A stretch of 42,133 nt of DNA from an uncultured Eggerthella sp. (GTDB lineage Bacteria; Actinomycetota; Coriobacteriia; Coriobacteriales; Eggerthellaceae), in contig USDX01000013.1 in assembly GCA_900553605.1 (NCBI GenBank), forward strand, positions 1 through 42,133. The letters are read 5' to 3'. A model generated the notes under the pieces. That model was not told where the DNA came from. It searched no databases and was given only the letters and a program-made list of their open reading frames with translations. The position numbers and the translations under genes are program-made. Positions within the stretch are counted from its first letter, which is position 1, and the number at the start of each line of letters is the position of its first letter. Below are positions 15,563 through 23,615 of this stretch, piece after piece.

Positions 15563-17374
15563 CTACTCGGCTTCGCGCTTACCTGCGAATTGCATACGGC
15601 AATAGCGATCGTAGATGCCGCCTTGAGCCCGCAGCTCTTCATGCGAGCCCACTTCGACCACGCGCCCCTCGTCTACTACAGCGATGAAATCGGCGTTGCG
15701 AATGGTAGAAAGGCGATGCGCAATTACCAAGGTGGTGCGGTTTTCGCTCAACCGCTCGAGCGATGCTTGGACGCGCTCTTCGCTTTCGTTGTCCAGAGCG
15801 CTAGTTGCTTCGTCCAGCACCAAGATATGAGGATCACGCAGGAACACACGCGCAATGGCGATGCGTTGCTTCTGGCCACCTGAAAGGCGAGTGCCGCGCT
15901 CGCCCACAAGCGTGTCGTAGCCATCTTCCAAGCCGGCAATAAACTCGTGGATGTTTGCCTGACGCGCAGCCCATTCAACCCGCTCCTGGGAAGCGGACGG
16001 ATCGCCATACAGGATGTTTTCGCGAATAGTGCCCTCAAACAGATACACATCCTGCTGCACGATGCCCACTTGCGCACGAAGCGACTCCAACGTGGCATCG
16101 CGCACATCAACACCGTCGATTTTCACGGAACCAGACGACACATCATAGAAGCGCGGCAGCAACGAGCACGTGGTTGTTTTTCCGCCGCCCGAAGGACCGA
16201 CCAACGCCACCGTGGACCCCGCAGGCACCTCAAGGTCTAAGCCACGCAACACTTCCTTGCCGTCAACATACGAGAAATGAACGTCCGAATAGCTGATGCT
16301 CGGAGCACCCCCTTCGCCAACCACGGCACCAAGATCAATGGCATTCGATTTGTTTTCCACCCCAGGACGTTCGGCAAGCGTTTCGACGAAACGGCGAAAG
16401 CCCGCATACCCCTTCTGGAACGTTTCGGTGAAGTTGATAAGCAGTTCCACGGGAGCAATAAAGATGCCGATGTACAGCGCGTACATAACCATATCGGCAG
16501 GATCGAGGATGCCCTGCGCAACGAACAGGCCGCCACCCACAATAGTTGCCGTGTACAACGCGCCCGTGAAGAAGCTCGACGCCATTTGGAATTGGCCCAT
16601 GAAACGATACGAAAGCTCCTTCGTTTCAATGAACTCTTCATTGGCGTGGCCGAACTTGTCAATCTCGATATGCTCGTTGCCAAACCCCTTCACCACGCGA
16701 ATGCCGCCCAGCGAATCTTGCAAACGCGCATTCAGACCCGCCATACGCACACGATTCTGGCGGAAGATTATGCGCTTGCGGTAATTCTGGACAAACGCAT
16801 ACGTTGCCATGACGGCCGTCACCGCCAGCATCACCAGCGTAAGCGGAACATTGATGAACATCAGCAACACGAAGGAACCAACGACTTTCAGGGTTGCGAT
16901 AAAGAGGTTCTCGGGACCATGGTGGGCCACTTCCGAAATATCGAACAGGTCGGTAACCAGCTTCGACATCATTTCGCCGGTGTTGTTGCGGTCGTAGTAC
17001 GAAAAGCTCAAACGCTGATACTGCTGGAACAAATCCATGCGCATCCGCGCCTCCATGCGTGCGCCCATAATGTGGCCCCAGCAAGAGATGAAGTACTGGC
17101 ACAAGCTGCGCACCACATACATTGCCACCAGCCCAGCAGCCACCCACGGCAATACACCCATAATGGCATCGCGAGCATTGACGAAGAAATCGCGCACGAA
17201 GAAGTTGAGGATCTGTGGGAATGCCAAGTCGATGGCAGCAAGCAGCGTTGCACATACCAAGTCGGCAACGAACAAAAACGTGAATGGTTTGTAGTAGCTG
17301 ACGAATTTTCGCGCCACTTCCTTAAAGGGAACCTCCCGCTTTTCTGGCTCGCTCAAAACATGCTTCCTTTCCAT
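15563..17374 (-). CDS. MsbA/LmrA-like ABC exporter (fused permease-ATPase)
   Basis: This half-transporter of about 603 aa should act as a dimer to export lipids or drugs. Six membrane segments fill residues about 25-310. The ATPase domain has Walker A GPSGGGKTT, Q-loop VGIVQQDVYLFEGTIREN, signature LSGGQKQR, Walker B ILVLDEATSALD and H-loop VIAHRLS. The frame is open upstream to 17452. I take ATG 17374, but TTG 17356 is a fair alternative because AAAGGAAG lies six bases before it. Substrate is unknown. Its neighbours (glycolipid glycosyltransferase, metal chaperone) give no firm clue. Confidence 0.9.
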   Translation of the reverse strand: MERKHVLSEPEKREVPFKEVARKFVSYYKPFTFLFVADLVCATLLAAIDLAFPQILNFFVRDFFVNARDAIMGVLPWVAAGLVAMYVVRSLCQYFISCWGHIMGARMEARMRMDLFQQYQRLSFSYYDRNNTGEMMSKLVTDLFDISEVAHHGPENLFIATLKVVGSFVLLMFINVPLTLVMLAVTAVMATYAFVQNYRKRIIFRQNRVRMAGLNARLQDSLGGIRVVKGFGNEHIEIDKFGHANEEFIETKELSYRFMGQFQMASSFFTGALYTATIVGGGLFVAQGILDPADMVMYALYIGIFIAPVELLINFTETFQKGYAGFRRFVETLAERPGVENKSNAIDLGAVVGEGGAPSISYSDVHFSYVDGKEVLRGLDLEVPAGSTVALVGPSGGGKTTTCSLLPRFYDVSSGSVKIDGVDVRDATLESLRAQVGIVQQDVYLFEGTIRENILYGDPSASQERVEWAARQANIHEFIAGLEDGYDTLVGERGTRLSGGQKQRIAIARVFLRDPHILVLDEATSALDNESEERVQASLERLSENRTTLVIAHRLSTIRNADFIAVVDEGRVVEVGSHEELRAQGGIYDRYCRMQFAGKREAE

Positions 17375-17815
17375 TCCAGGTGATGGGCTCAAAATCGCGA
17401 CAGCCTTACGCCCTGCCCCAGCGCAGGCACCAAGGCGGATCCACGACATCACTCGGGCAGACGAACCGAATGCCGCCCGCCGCTACACCGAAAGAGGAGT
17501 CTTGGCACAAGCGGCAAACCAAGCCATCACCAAGTTCATGGCTCCAACAGGGGCCCAAGCTAAAGGGCAAAACCCCATAAACGGCACAGCACCAATTCCC
17601 CGACAGGTCTCGCATCGAATAGCCGAATTGGGCAAAGCGCGATTCCTTGCTGCACTTTTATCACCGAAGTCTAGCACCCCACCAAAGCGCAAACCGCCGC
17701 CACTTCGCCGAATACGAGATTCGAGCACGCTTAGTGCCACAATAGATGCTTAAACCAGTAATATGTAAAGCTGTTGGCTTTTTGCCAAGGCATGCTGTCT
17801 TGCCCCTGAAAACGC
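17375..17815. other. Intergenic region, no gene recognised
   Basis: About 440 bases separate the divergent exporter and amino-acid permease operons. Several short frames exist on both strands, but none has a ribosome binding site or a recognisable product. The right end leads into the amino-acid transport promoter. Confidence 0.5.
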
Positions 17816-17870
17816 TTGACTTGCATTGCCATCGTTCTACAATCCCCCTTAATCCTATCAAACTGATAGG
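17816..17870 (+). promoter_or_regulatory. Promoter with overlapping operator for amino-acid ABC operon
   Basis: TTGACT (17816-17821) and TACAAT (17838-17843) are spaced by 16 bases. A 17-bp perfect dyad, CCTATCA-AAC-TGATAGG (17854-17870), lies just downstream, where a repressor would block initiation or early elongation. The regulator is not in the window. Confidence 0.7.
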
Positions 17871-17896
17871 TTTTGCAATGTAGAAAGGACCCCGCG

Positions 17897-18556
17897 TTGA
17901 ACTTCGACGCCATGGCGCAATACCTTCCTCTGTACGAGGATGCGGCGTGGCTGACGCTAAGCATTGGATGGATCGGCATCGCCGGATCCGTCATCATCGG
18001 CCTCATTGTGGCCATGATCGTGCACTTCCGCATCCCTGTGCTTCGCCAGCTTTGTCGCGTATATATCGAGCTGTTCCGCAACACGCCATTGCTTATTCAG
18101 CTGTTCTTCTTCTATTTTGGCTTGCCCCGCATGGGCTTTTCCATCACCCCGGAAGTGTGCGGCATGGTTGGCCTCGCATTGCACGGCGGCGCCTACATGG
18201 CAGAATCGTTCCGTGCTGGCCTGGAAAACGTGGAGCCCATCCAACGCGAAAGCGCTATCAGCTTGGGCCTTTCGAAACTGCAGTCCATGCGCTACGTAGT
18301 GCTTCCGCAGGCAGTTTCGCTGAGCTTCCCTTCGTTTGTGGCCAACGTGATCTTCCTGCTGAAGGAAACCAGCGTGTTTTCCGCAATCAGCCTGATGGAC
18401 CTCATGTTCGTCACGAAAGACCTGATGGGCCTTTACTACAAAACCACCGAATGCCTGGTAATGCTCGTAGCGTTCTACCTCATTATCCTGGTGCCGGTTT
18501 CCGTTGCTGGTACGTACATTGAAAGGAGGTTGCGTCATGGAAGCTTTGGGGCTTGA
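17897..18556 (+). CDS. Polar amino-acid ABC transporter permease (HisM/GlnP type)
   Basis: This 219-aa inner-membrane permease has four to five predicted membrane segments. The family's EAA loop is EPIQRESAISLGLSKLQSMRYVVLPQA, and FRNTPLLIQLFFFYFGLP is characteristic of the HisMQ/GlnP family. TTG 17897 is preferred because AGAAAGGA lies seven bases before it; a TTG at 17873 has no such site. The gene overlaps the next permease by 20 bases and is the first of a three-gene import operon. The operator-like dyad upstream suggests control by amino-acid supply. Confidence 0.9.
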   Translation: MNFDAMAQYLPLYEDAAWLTLSIGWIGIAGSVIIGLIVAMIVHFRIPVLRQLCRVYIELFRNTPLLIQLFFFYFGLPRMGFSITPEVCGMVGLALHGGAYMAESFRAGLENVEPIQRESAISLGLSKLQSMRYVVLPQAVSLSFPSFVANVIFLLKETSVFSAISLMDLMFVTKDLMGLYYKTTECLVMLVAFYLIILVPVSVAGTYIERRLRHGSFGA

Positions 18557-19211
18557 TGTACTGTTCATGGGCTCAAACGCCGCCCGCCTTCTGCAAGGCC
18601 TTTGGGTTGCGGTGCAGATCAGCGCAATCTCTGTCGTGCTCAGCATCATTCTGGGCATGCTGTTCGGCATCTTCATGACGTGGAAGAACCCCGTTGCCAA
18701 GGTTATTTCCCGTTTGTACCTCGAAATCGTGCGCATTATGCCGCAGCTGGTGCTGCTCTACATCGTGTTCTTCGGCGCCACGCGCGTTATGGGCTTGAAT
18801 ATTTCGGCGGAACTTTCCTCCATCATCGTATTCGTGTTCTGGGGCACCGGCGAAATGGGCGACCTGGTTCGCGGCGCCCTTACCAGCATCCCGAAACAGC
18901 AGTACGAAAGCGCTGCAGCGCTGGGCCTGAACAAAGCGCAGATTTACCGTCAGGTTATTATCCCGCAGGCCATCCGCCGCCTTATTCCTTCCTCCATCAA
19001 CCTCATTACCCGCATGATCAAAACCACCAGCTTGCTGCTGATGATCGGCGTTATCGAGATGATGAAGGTTGGCCAACAGATCATCGAAGCAAACCGCATG
19101 ACCTCCCCCAATGCCGTATTCGGCATTTACGGCACCATTATGTTGCTGTACTTCATAATTTGCTGGCCCATCAGCATGCTGGCAAACCACCTCGAGAAGA
19201 AATGGAACTAA
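18537..19211 (+). CDS. Polar amino-acid ABC transporter permease, second subunit
   Basis: This 224-aa permease is the partner of the preceding one. It has membrane segments around residues 15-45, 55-80, 90-110 and 190-215. The EAA loop is SIPKQQYESAAALGLNKAQ. ATG 18537 follows AAAGGAGG (18520-18527) located inside the end of the upstream gene, so translation is coupled. The heterodimeric permease core matches the organisation of GlnP/HisQM systems with two different subunits. Confidence 0.9.
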   Translation: MEALGLDVLFMGSNAARLLQGLWVAVQISAISVVLSIILGMLFGIFMTWKNPVAKVISRLYLEIVRIMPQLVLLYIVFFGATRVMGLNISAELSSIIVFVFWGTGEMGDLVRGALTSIPKQQYESAAALGLNKAQIYRQVIIPQAIRRLIPSSINLITRMIKTTSLLLMIGVIEMMKVGQQIIEANRMTSPNAVFGIYGTIMLLYFIICWPISMLANHLEKKWN

Positions 19212-19214
19212 GCA

Positions 19215-19979
19215 ATGAGCGATACCGCCCTGCTCTCCATTGAGCATCTTAAGAAAGCCTACGGCGACAACGTGGTGCTTGAAGATATCAGCCTTTCCGT
19301 TAAGCGCGGCGAGGTAATTGTGGTTATCGGCCCCTCGGGATGCGGCAAGTCAACCTTCCTGCGCTGCATCAATGCTCTTGAACCCATCCAGGGCGGCACC
19401 ATCAAGGTTGACGGCAAGGAAGTAACCAGCTCCGAGAAGGACCTCACCGAGCTTCGCCAGAAAGTTGGCATGGTGTTCCAGAGCTACGACCTGTTCCCCC
19501 ATATGACGGTGCTCGACAACATCACGTTGGCGCCCACCAAAGTGAAGAAGATCCCTAAGGCGCAAGCTGAAGAAGCGGCGCGCGCCCTCCTGAAGCGCGT
19601 TGGCCTTACCGAGAAGGAAAAGAGCTATCCGCGCGAGCTTTCTGGCGGTCAGAAGCAGCGCGTTGCCATTGCCCGCGCGTTGGCAATGGAGCCCGAAGTG
19701 CTGCTGCTTGACGAAGTTACCGCCGCCCTCGACCCCGAAATGGTACGCGAGGTACTGGACGTTATCTTGGGCTTGGCGCAGGAGGGCAAAACGATGCTTA
19801 TCGTTACCCACGAAATGCAGTTCGCCCGTGCCGTTGCCGACCGGGTTCTGTTCTTCGACGGAGGCGAAATCGTGGAGCAAGATATCCCCGAGCGCTTCTT
19901 CGAGCACCCCAAAACCGAACGCGCACAGAAGTTCCTGCATACTTTCGAGTTCGACGCAGTCCGTCAGCACGAAGCCTAA
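19215..19979 (+). CDS. Polar amino-acid ABC transporter ATPase (GlnQ/HisP type)
   Basis: This 254-aa ATPase energises the importer. Walker A is GPSGCGKST, the Q-loop VGMVFQSYDLFPHMTVLDN, the signature LSGGQKQR and Walker B VLLLDEVTAALDPE, followed by H-loop IVTHEM. The FQSYDLFPH segment is typical of the polar amino-acid family. The gene begins three bases after the second permease. A terminator follows at 20031, so the binding protein is expressed separately. Confidence 0.93.
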   Translation: MSDTALLSIEHLKKAYGDNVVLEDISLSVKRGEVIVVIGPSGCGKSTFLRCINALEPIQGGTIKVDGKEVTSSEKDLTELRQKVGMVFQSYDLFPHMTVLDNITLAPTKVKKIPKAQAEEAARALLKRVGLTEKEKSYPRELSGGQKQRVAIARALAMEPEVLLLDEVTAALDPEMVREVLDVILGLAQEGKTMLIVTHEMQFARAVADRVLFFDGGEIVEQDIPERFFEHPKTERAQKFLHTFEFDAVRQHEA

Positions 19980-20030
19980 CAGGGAACTTCGGCCAGAACG
20001 AAGCCCCTTTCAAATTCCATCGCACCTTCA

Positions 20031-20054
20031 GGGCCCCAGCAATGGGGCCCTTTT
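20031..20054 (+). terminator. Intrinsic terminator of the amino-acid permease operon
   Basis: GGGCCCC (20031-20037) pairs with GGGGCCC (20044-20050), loop AGCAAT, followed by TTTTCGTTTT. Confidence 0.9.
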
Positions 20055-20255
20055 CGTTTTCGCAATACGGCTTTCTCAACGAATTGCAACAAATCGCAAC
20101 GCCCGCGCCCACGGTGGGCGCCAACAGCGGCGGCTAGGCGACAGGAGCGGAGGCGCGCTTCCGACGCAACGCCCGCGAAACAGCCACACCCCTCCCCCAA
20201 CTCCGCAATAACCAGCCATTCACAAAAGCAAAATGACTAATTCCCCCAATCCTTA

Positions 20256-20284
20256 TTGACTTTGTAGGATTTAAGCGGTTTACT
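20256..20284 (+). promoter_or_regulatory. Promoter of the amino-acid-binding lipoprotein gene
   Basis: TTGACT (20256-20261) and TTTACT (20279-20284) are spaced by 17 bases. An imperfect dyad AATCC...GGATT (20249-20272) surrounds the -35 box and loosely resembles the CCTATC...GATAGG operator of the permease operon. The rest of the 20055-20255 gap shows no gene. Confidence 0.5.
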
Positions 20285-20340
20285 TCCATCAATCAAAGAA
20301 ACCCTCGCACGCCAAAGAGGGCAGAAGTAAGGAGAAAGAC

Positions 20341-21201
20341 ATGACCCAGACGAAACGCACCTGGAAACTTGTTGCTGTGCTTGTTGCAGCCTTGGCTCTT
20401 GCGGGAGCCTTGCTCACGGGCTGCTCCGGCAACAACAATTCCTCGAGCGCAAACTACCGCACTCTTGACCAGATCAAAGACAGCGGCAAGATCACCATCG
20501 GCGTATTCAGCGACAAGAACCCCTTCGGCTATGTCGATGAAAACGGCACCTACCAGGGCTACGACATCGAGCTGGCAAACCGTCTTGGCCAGGACCTCGG
20601 CGTAGACGTTGAGCTGGTATCCACCGAGGCAGCCAACCGCGTTGAGTACCTGCAGACCGGCAAGGTTGACGTTATCCTGGCAAACTTCACCGTTACCCCC
20701 GAGCGCGCTGAGGCAGTTGACTTCGCCGATCCTTACATGAACGTTGCCTTGGGCGTTGTTTCCCACAAGGACAAGGTTGTTACCGACCTCGACCAGATTG
20801 GCGACCGCACGGTAATCGTAATCTCCGGCACCACTGCCGAGACCTACCTCACCGAGCACAACAAGGACCTCAAGCTCGAGAAGTACGACACCTACGCTGC
20901 AGCTAAGACCGCATTCGAAAACAACCCCGATGCTGTTTGGGCAAATGACAACACCGAGGTTATCGCCTTCGCCAACCAGGCTGGCCCCGAATACGTTGTC
21001 GGCATTGAGCAGCTGGGCGACACCGACACCATCGCTCCTGCTGTTTCCAAGGGCAACGAAAGCCTGCTGAACTGGATCAACGAGGACCTGAAGAACCTCG
21101 GCTCCGAGAACTTCTTCCACGCAGACTATGAGAAGACCCTGCTTGATACCTACGGTGCAGCATACGAAGACACGCTGGTTGTCGAGCCTGGCCAGAACTA
21201 G
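20341..21201 (+). CDS. Amino-acid-binding lipoprotein (SBP family 3)
   Basis: This 286-aa periplasmic-type binding protein is anchored by a lipid at Cys28 (lipobox LLTGC). The family 3 signature is present: GKITIGVFSDKNPFGYVDEN, YQGYDIELANRLGQDLG, FTVTPERAEAVDFADPYM and VIVISGTTAETYL. It should deliver a polar amino acid to the permeases encoded just upstream. It has its own promoter and terminator, which allows the high level normal for binding proteins. Ligand identity (glutamine, cystine, arginine or another) cannot be set by eye. Confidence 0.9.
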   Translation: MTQTKRTWKLVAVLVAALALAGALLTGCSGNNNSSSANYRTLDQIKDSGKITIGVFSDKNPFGYVDENGTYQGYDIELANRLGQDLGVDVELVSTEAANRVEYLQTGKVDVILANFTVTPERAEAVDFADPYMNVALGVVSHKDKVVTDLDQIGDRTVIVISGTTAETYLTEHNKDLKLEKYDTYAAAKTAFENNPDAVWANDNTEVIAFANQAGPEYVVGIEQLGDTDTIAPAVSKGNESLLNWINEDLKNLGSENFFHADYEKTLLDTYGAAYEDTLVVEPGQN

Positions 21202-21234
21202 TCAGCTCATTGCCAACTAGCAGGTCGGCCGTGC

Positions 21235-21303
21235 CGCTAGAGCTAATCGGCTCGTACCGTTAGAACTGACCGATCCGCACTGTTAGAGCTGACCGGCTCG
21301 TAC
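21235..21303. repeat. Three tandem 23-bp units downstream of the lipoprotein gene
   Basis: Units 21235-21257, 21258-21280 and 21281-21303 share the pattern GTTAGAGCTGACCGGCTCGT with a few changes each. They lie between the stop codon and the terminator, so they would be part of the 3' untranslated RNA. Confidence 0.75.
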
Positions 21304-21316
21304 CTGCCGACCAGCT

Positions 21317-21344
21317 AAAAGGGGACCCACACGGGTCCCCTTTT
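21317..21344 (+). terminator. Intrinsic terminator of the lipoprotein gene
   Basis: AAAAGGGGACCC pairs with GGGTCCCCTTTT (12-bp stem, loop ACAC) and runs into TTTTCTT. The flanking A and T runs would let it work on both strands. Confidence 0.92.
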
Positions 21345-21561
21345 CTTATGCCCTGCCTCAAGCCGCCGAAGCGGGAAGGCGAATGCGCGCCATCCGTCAG
21401 GAAAGGCAGATGCTGGGTAGCCTTACACTGGGCAGGGACGGCACGGACGACTTCCCCGCTAGACAAGAATGCCCGAATCTGCACCACCGAGCCGGAAGGG
21501 ACGAAGCATCCCATCCTTCAGCGAAGGTATCTCTTCTCCGAAAGGTCAAGCGTCAGAGGAT
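21345..21561. other. Intergenic sequence before the 41-bp array, no gene seen
   Basis: There is no convincing coding frame. The sequence contains weak echoes of the neighbouring repeat (for example GCATCCC at 21506) but no regular step. Confidence 0.4.
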
Positions 21562-22047
21562 GGCAAGATTCGCGCGCCGTGCATGATTCGAGGGGCCCGT
21601 GCAGCGAAAAGTGCCCCTTCCTGGCAAGATCTTCACGCCGTGCGTTCCCGAAAGGCGGTTTGCGGGGCTTTTCGGATGCATAGCGCGCATATCCTGCCAT
21701 AGCCAGCTCATTTCGGATGCATGGCGCGCGAATCTTGCCGCGAACTGGCGATTTTCCCGTCCGAGGCCGCTTTCGGGATGCATGGAGCGCAAAATTTGCC
21801 ACGGATTGCCGCCCGGGAACGCATTTCGCGAGTATTTTGCCATCGGCAAGCGCCCGGGAACGCACCGCGGCGGAATCTTGTCGCGACAAGGCCCCCGAGA
21901 ACGCACCGCGCGAGAATATTGCCACTGCCAGCCAGGCCAAGAGCGCATTAGGGCGCAGTCCTGTCACCGTCGGACGCTGAGGAACGCATCTTGCGAGCAT
22001 TTTGCCATCGTCGAGCGCCCGGGAACGCATATTCGCAACGTCTTGCC
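21562..22047. repeat. Degenerate 41-bp tandem array with two inverted outer units
   Basis: Nine forward units carry the motif (A/G)(C/T)GCA(T/C) at 21676, 21717, 21778, 21819, 21860, 21901, 21943, 21984 and 22025: steps of 41, 61, 41, 41, 41, 42, 41 and 41. Each is followed by a core like GCGCGAATCTTGCC. Two reverse-complement units (GTGCAT 21579, GTGCGT 21640; step 61) stand at the left. There are no gene-like features. Frames of up to 295 codons on the - strand are a by-product of the stop-poor repeat. Confidence 0.85.
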
Positions 22048-22680
22048 AACAGAGCGGCATCTTCGTGCGGGCGGGCCTATTGCCTTGCCATAGCTCTCGT
22101 GCCGCATGAATCCGACGACCTCTTCGTGCAGGCGGTGCTGTGTACATGAGAAAGGGGCGCGACGTCCTGCGCATGGAGACGACACATTGTCGCGATGGCT
22201 GGCAACCGAACGGAAGGTAGGGGCACGTTGTCCCGTACATGGAGGGGTGCGCTAAATGCAGGCATACGCGCGGAAGGCGCAGACGACAAGCTGGCTCATG
22301 CCCTTCGCCCAAACCGGCTTGCACCCTTCGCGCAGGCCGACTTGCGCCCCCTCCACGAATCGACCGTAACATAGATGTGAGACGCGGAACGAATCCGCGG
22401 GTCAAGCGAACATCGAGCGCTTGCGCGAGACTGATTTGAGAGACAGGCGCAGGAACGGGATCTCAGGCAACAATGTCCACAGACCCGTGGCAGGATCGCA
22501 AGGTGGATTCGCTCGCCGGAATTCGCCAGAGTAGTTCGCATGGCAGGGTCACGCACCGGGATTTACGAGGACAGCTCGCAAGCCGAGTTCGCGCGCTGGT
22601 GCTTGCGGGGAGCAATTCCCGCAGCGGGGTCGCACGCCGGAATTCGCGAGTCGACCTGGCGCACAGGGTCAGCAGGGCAC
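22048..22680. other. Repeat-like intergenic sequence, no gene seen
   Basis: This is GC-rich non-coding sequence. From about 22488 to 22675, variants of GGCAGGGTCGCACGCCGG followed by AATTCGCGAG recur three to four times with irregular spacing, suggesting another decayed tandem array. No ribosome binding sites or recognisable products are present. Confidence 0.45.
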
Positions 22681-22710
22681 AAAAAAAGCGCCGCTCCGAA
22701 GAACGGCGCC
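22681..22710 (-). terminator. Intrinsic terminator of the SDR gene
   Basis: On the - strand GGCGCCG...CGGCGC forms a stem over 22710-22688 and is followed by seven T (22687-22681), just after the SDR stop codon. Confidence 0.9.
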
Positions 22711-22722
22711 CTTCCCGCATAA

Positions 22723-23484
22723 CTACGGGCGCAAACCAGATCCGCCCTGAATCGTAATGGTTTCGCCAGAAACATAGGACGCCATGTCGCTCGCCAGGAA
22801 CACGGCAACAGGGGCGATGTCGGTCTTAGGATCACCGAAACGGCCCAGCGGGATGCCCTTGATGGTTGCAGCAAAGGTGTCGGGGTACTCTTCCTTCCAA
22901 GCCGCCAACTGCTCGGTCATAGCCAGCGGGCAAATAACGTTCGCGCGTACGCCGTCGGGACCCCATTCGGTAGCCGCAACGCGTGTCATGCCGCGAATGC
23001 CCTCCTTTGCAGCAGCGTAGCTGGACTGGCCGGGCTTGCCGAACAGACCGGCGCCGGAGGAAAGGTTAACAACAGAACCCTTGGTCTTCTTAAGCTCGGG
23101 GAAAGCATGCTTCATGTAGAAGAATGCAGCATACAGACCAGAGTTGATTGCCAGGTCGAAATCTTCCTTGCTATGATCGACCAGCATAACGCCCGACTTA
23201 GACGCCTGAGCATTGTTTACCACGGTATCAATCTTGCCGAAATGGGCGATGGTTTGAGCGATAACGCTCTTTACCGCTTCTTCGTCGGAGCCTTCAGCAG
23301 CAACATGCATAACGTCTACACCGTACTGCTCCTTGAGCTTTGCCTCGGCGTCGATCAGGCGCTGCTCATTGCGGCCCGTGATGCACAGATTCGCGCCTTC
23401 TTCAGCAAAAGCGCTGGCAATGCCAAAGCCAATACCCTTGCCGCCGCCAGTGATGATAGCCACTTTTCCATCAAGAAGTCCCAT
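22723..23484 (-). CDS. Short-chain dehydrogenase/reductase (SDR)
   Basis: This 253-aa classical SDR has the cofactor motif TGGGKGIG (12-19), NNAQ (90-93, NNAG variant), a catalytic Ser in NLSSGAG (about 142), and Y156-x3-K160 in SSYAAAKEG. TGRN after the second strand suggests NADP(H) preference. It resembles FabG-like and 2,4-dienoyl-CoA-reductase-like SDRs of anaerobes, but the substrate cannot be set. It is a single-gene unit with its own terminator. Confidence 0.9.
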   Translation of the reverse strand: MGLLDGKVAIITGGGKGIGFGIASAFAEEGANLCITGRNEQRLIDAEAKLKEQYGVDVMHVAAEGSDEEAVKSVIAQTIAHFGKIDTVVNNAQASKSGVMLVDHSKEDFDLAINSGLYAAFFYMKHAFPELKKTKGSVVNLSSGAGLFGKPGQSSYAAAKEGIRGMTRVAATEWGPDGVRANVICPLAMTEQLAAWKEEYPDTFAATIKGIPLGRFGDPKTDIAPVAVFLASDMASYVSGETITIQGGSGLRP

Positions 23485-23615
23485 CCGAGCCCCTTTCGCT
23501 TACGCTTCACTTGATGACAACGATGCTAATGAGGATCGCGTGCGAACGGTCGATTAGCGGAAGCAGTCGGATTGAGTCTCTCGGTAAACGGCAAATCTCT
23601 CAATTTTGAGAACCG

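Noticed and set aside
17483..17740. An 85-codon frame on the - strand between the exporter and the amino-acid operon.
   Set aside because: It has no ribosome binding site, no recognised domain and an odd Cys-rich, hydrophobic ending; several competing frames cover the same bases.
21562..22047. The array as a possible CRISPR.
   Set aside because: Units are contiguous and diverged, there are no unique spacers of constant length between identical repeats, and no cas gene is present.
21518..22405. A 295-codon open frame on the - strand over the 41-bp array.
   Set aside because: It has no ribosome binding site and no domain, and its residues simply reflect the GC-rich tandem units. Other frames over the same array are equally open.
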